From Flaccisagitta enflata (Eukaryota; Chaetognatha; Sagittoidea; Aphragmophora), in the NCBI GenBank assembly GCA_965153355.1, contig OZ231127.1, positions 23,994,001 through 24,058,000 on the forward strand: a stretch of DNA of 64,000 nucleotides, written 5' to 3'. Made by a program: the position numbers and the translations under genes. Numbering within the stretch: the stretch's first letter is position 1; every line of letters begins with the position of its first letter. Positions 49,456 through 64,000 of this stretch are shown here, in pieces. The notes below the pieces were generated by a model. It was given only the letters and a program-made list of their open reading frames with translations. It was not told the origin of the DNA and ran no database searches.

Positions 49456-49458
<3 letters not shown>
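48661..49458. repeat. mixed debris with degenerate GGATTTGGGTCT units
   Basis: C and G runs near 48690-48718. CCATGCCCTGCTTGAGTAG at about 48945 is an element end. Units on the theme of TCTCAGGATTTGGGTC lie at about 48990-49170, and TTGCTTGGATTTGGGCC units at about 49215-49300. Confidence 0.5.

Positions 49459-49520
<62 letters not shown>
49459..49520. repeat. (CT)n microsatellite
   Basis: About 31 CT units. Confidence 0.97.
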
Positions 49521-49522
<2 letters not shown>

Positions 49523-49539
49523 AAATTTTTTTTTTTGAA

Positions 49540-50345
49540 CATCTATAACTCCCAGAATATCAATAACAGTGGCAAAATAAAAAAAGAGACAACTTGTTTA
49601 GCTATATTTGCTGAACTGAAGATTTAAACTATAAGAAATCAGTGAAAGTTCTGCAAAATATCTTTCAAATGAGACGTTGCTGCTTATTCTAGCTTTATTC
49701 GTTTAAAAATGGCACAAGAATGTATAAAAACATTGCCATATTCAGTTTAAGGATTCAACTGAATAAAAAAGATTTTGAAAAGAAGTAGTTCACTTTGACG
49801 AGCTCTAACTCTTAAACGGTTCGAGTTACAAATCTGGGATTGTTCTTAAATGAAAGAAAATTTAAAAATCTTTGAAAAAACGTTGAAAAAAAAAACGTTC
49901 AAATAGATTTTTCCTCTGTCTTTTATGAACAAACAAAAAGGTATATTTCTTTTAATGTGGCTCTTACACTCTTGACCATCTACTTTTCATTTTTATGTCA
50001 TTTCTAAAGATATAAAGCTACACCAGCCAGGACGGTCCCATTTTAAAGATCTTTTGAAGAGCTTTCAAACGGTCATGGATTTTGCTATGTTTTTCTAATT
50101 TGATGAATGGAAAACATTAAAAAAGATTTTGTCTCTTTTTTTTATTTTGCCATTGTTATTTTGACAGATATTATCAGGGAACATTGCTTAGGATTAAATT
50201 TGCAACAACTTTTCCACAGTATGTTCTGCTCCCTAGCAACAGCAAAACGAGCGATATTCTATTCTTACAGAACATACTATGAGAAAGTTGTTGTAAGTCT
50301 AATTTTGAGCAATGTTCCCTCATTACATGAGTGAAAATATTGATA
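49540..50345. mobile_element. nested decayed MITEs
   Basis: ATCAATAACAGTGGCAAAAT near 49558 is inverted at about 50145. The interior has the AGCTTTATTCGTTT and ATGGCA theme shared with copies at 8.6, 15.7 and 54.1 kb. A smaller foldback at 50176-50321 pairs GGGAACATTGCTTAGGATTA with its complement. Confidence 0.55.
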
Positions 50346-50657
50346 TCTTAGCAGTTATGAGTGTTAGAAACATCAATTGAACAACATATATTTCAAATAT
50401 CAAGTTTGTCAAATGAAATTAAGACACATAAATACCTTCCTCCAGTTTAGGCTGTTATTCCACGAACCCCACTGTATCTGCCGAACTTTTTCTGAAAATG
50501 CCGACCCACGCGACGTTGGTCCAATGACCTTGTTTCTAATGAAAGACTAAGAGCGATGCACGTGGTAATTAGACAATAGTCATTATGATATGTTTGTCTC
50601 TTTCACACAATACAAGGGCAAGGCATTCAAAGCGACGAAGAATCAAAACAACTTTCT
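50346..50657. other. 3' flank of the Delphilin-like gene
   Basis: Includes the presumed 3' untranslated region. No AATAAA was placed with confidence. Confidence 0.4.
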
Positions 50658-61678
<11,021 letters not shown>

Positions 61679-62130
61679 GGTGACAAAATATTGTCACTAA
61701 TGGAAAACCAATTGTTTACATCCTTCCGAATGATGACAAGATTTTTTTTAAACAATGGATAAATGTTTGAATCCCGTAAGATGATTGTTGTCGTTTATGA
61801 ATGCTTTGGCCGGATATTGATGCGATGAACCTTGAACTTTGAATGGCAGGATCTAGTCTTATTCCAGATCAATTCTTTAATCAAAATCCAGGCTTCCTAG
61901 GCCCTGGCTTTGGTCCAGGTTCAGGACCAGGTCTTTTTCCCACAACGTTGCTCTCTTATGCAAGTTCATTATGGCGAGTAAACAGAAACTGTTGCATGGT
62001 ATTGCGCCAACACTTTTTTTTTCTCTTGAGAAAAAGAAAATATAAGGAGAGAAAGATCAAACATGGCGGAGGCAGAAATTTTTGCGTGTCGCATCTCATC
62101 CAAGGAAACAAAACGTATGGAATTTCCATG
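61679..62130. other. 5' flank of the Delphilin-like gene
   Basis: Likely holds its promoter (minus strand); no motif is placed. A plus-strand frame from 61843 (MAGSSLIPDQFFNQNPGFLG, then GPGFGPGSGPG) is proline/glycine-rich but short and unrecognised. Confidence 0.35.
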
Positions 62131-62131
62131 A

Positions 62132-62222
<91 letters not shown>

Positions 62223-62270
62223 CGACAGAGACAGACAGAGACAGACAGAGACAGACAGACAGACAGAGGG
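62131..62270. repeat. (GA)n and (GACA)n microsatellite
   Basis: About 72 bp of GA, then GACA and GACAGA units. Confidence 0.95.
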
Positions 62271-62740
62271 GGAAAGAGAGAGGTTAGAACTAAAAAGAGT
62301 TAGTATTGATTTTTTAAGCAGAACCTCATTATAAAGATTATTCTAAATCATTAAAAGAGGTTCATAATTTACCAAACGTTTTTTCATTCCGAATAAAATC
62401 CTTGTGTTTTTTTCTTAAGTGAATATCATTAACCCAATAAGTAACCTAGTTGGTGAAAAAAAAAACTAAACAAAACAGACAATTCTGTAAAAGCTTGAAT
62501 ACTCGCCGTTTTGCCGCATCTAGTTAGACCCGCTGATCTTGTAGAATTTCGCAGTTTCCAAATACCAAAAGTCCATCGTCCCTAAATGATTCGATTTCAA
62601 GATAGCGATAGATCCGTTTGTTGTAACTGTGCTCAATGATTTCTCCTTTCAAAAAATTTGTTACAGCGATCAAACATGGCACTCGCTTCTCAGCTCCAGT
62701 TTCGTGTTTTATATGGAACTTTCTCGCTTATTTCGTGTCT
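62271..62740. other. non-coding, nothing recognised
   Basis: AT-rich, no feature supported. Confidence 0.4.
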
Positions 62741-62746
62741 TCAATC

Positions 62747-63460
<714 letters not shown>

Positions 63461-63461
63461 G

Positions 63462-64000
<539 letters not shown>

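Overview
The window is nuclear DNA of an invertebrate animal; I cannot name the species. Evidence for this is four spliced or multi-part animal genes: a Pax (paired-domain) transcription factor, cystinosin, an XK-related-like membrane protein, and a Delphilin-type PDZ/formin protein. Introns have GT-AG borders with short exons. The rest is very repeat-rich: long simple repeats in every few kilobases, palindromic TA-flanked miniature transposons, a hAT-type element with a perfect 8-bp target duplication, and at least two dispersed element families that carry their own tandem-repeat cores. No operons, tRNA, rRNA or CRISPR arrays were seen.

Layout. 1-9.9 kb: no gene; transposon debris including a TA-type MITE (1579-2120), a large foldback (about 3930-5570) and a hAT element (6017-7324). 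9.9-15.4 kb (minus): Pax gene, paired domain split over four exons plus a long last exon ending in an eh1/octapeptide-like motif; the 5' end of the coding region was not found. 15.4-28.2 kb: no firm gene; long GT, GGT and CT arrays, a duplicated block (17305-18137 copied at 20341-20935 and 22740-22985), a 2-kb palindrome with a nested insertion (18325-20333), and three weak minus-strand coding candidates. 28.5-30.9 kb (plus): cystinosin, with 33 asparagines encoded by an AAC array in its lumenal domain and one expected exon missing. 31-40.6 kb: non-genic, with a Tc1-like transposase relic at 34.3-34.6 kb. 40.7-44.0 kb (plus): XK-related-like gene with about ten 33-residue repeats and a long Asp/Asn tract, broken by one stop and two frame changes. 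44-50.6 kb: non-genic repeats. 50.7-61.7 kb (minus): Delphilin-like gene, seven exons, complete from start to stop and about 1,701 residues. 61.7-64 kb: simple repeats.

The four genes have unrelated jobs: transcriptional control, lysosomal cystine export, membrane/lipid scrambling-type protein, and synaptic or cortical actin scaffold. Nothing in the layout suggests they work together. The main interest lies in the diverged architecture of the Pax and Delphilin-like proteins, in coding sequence that has absorbed AAC/GAC microsatellites, and in a short dispersed element with a palindromic end whose boundaries can be read here from an internal empty site.
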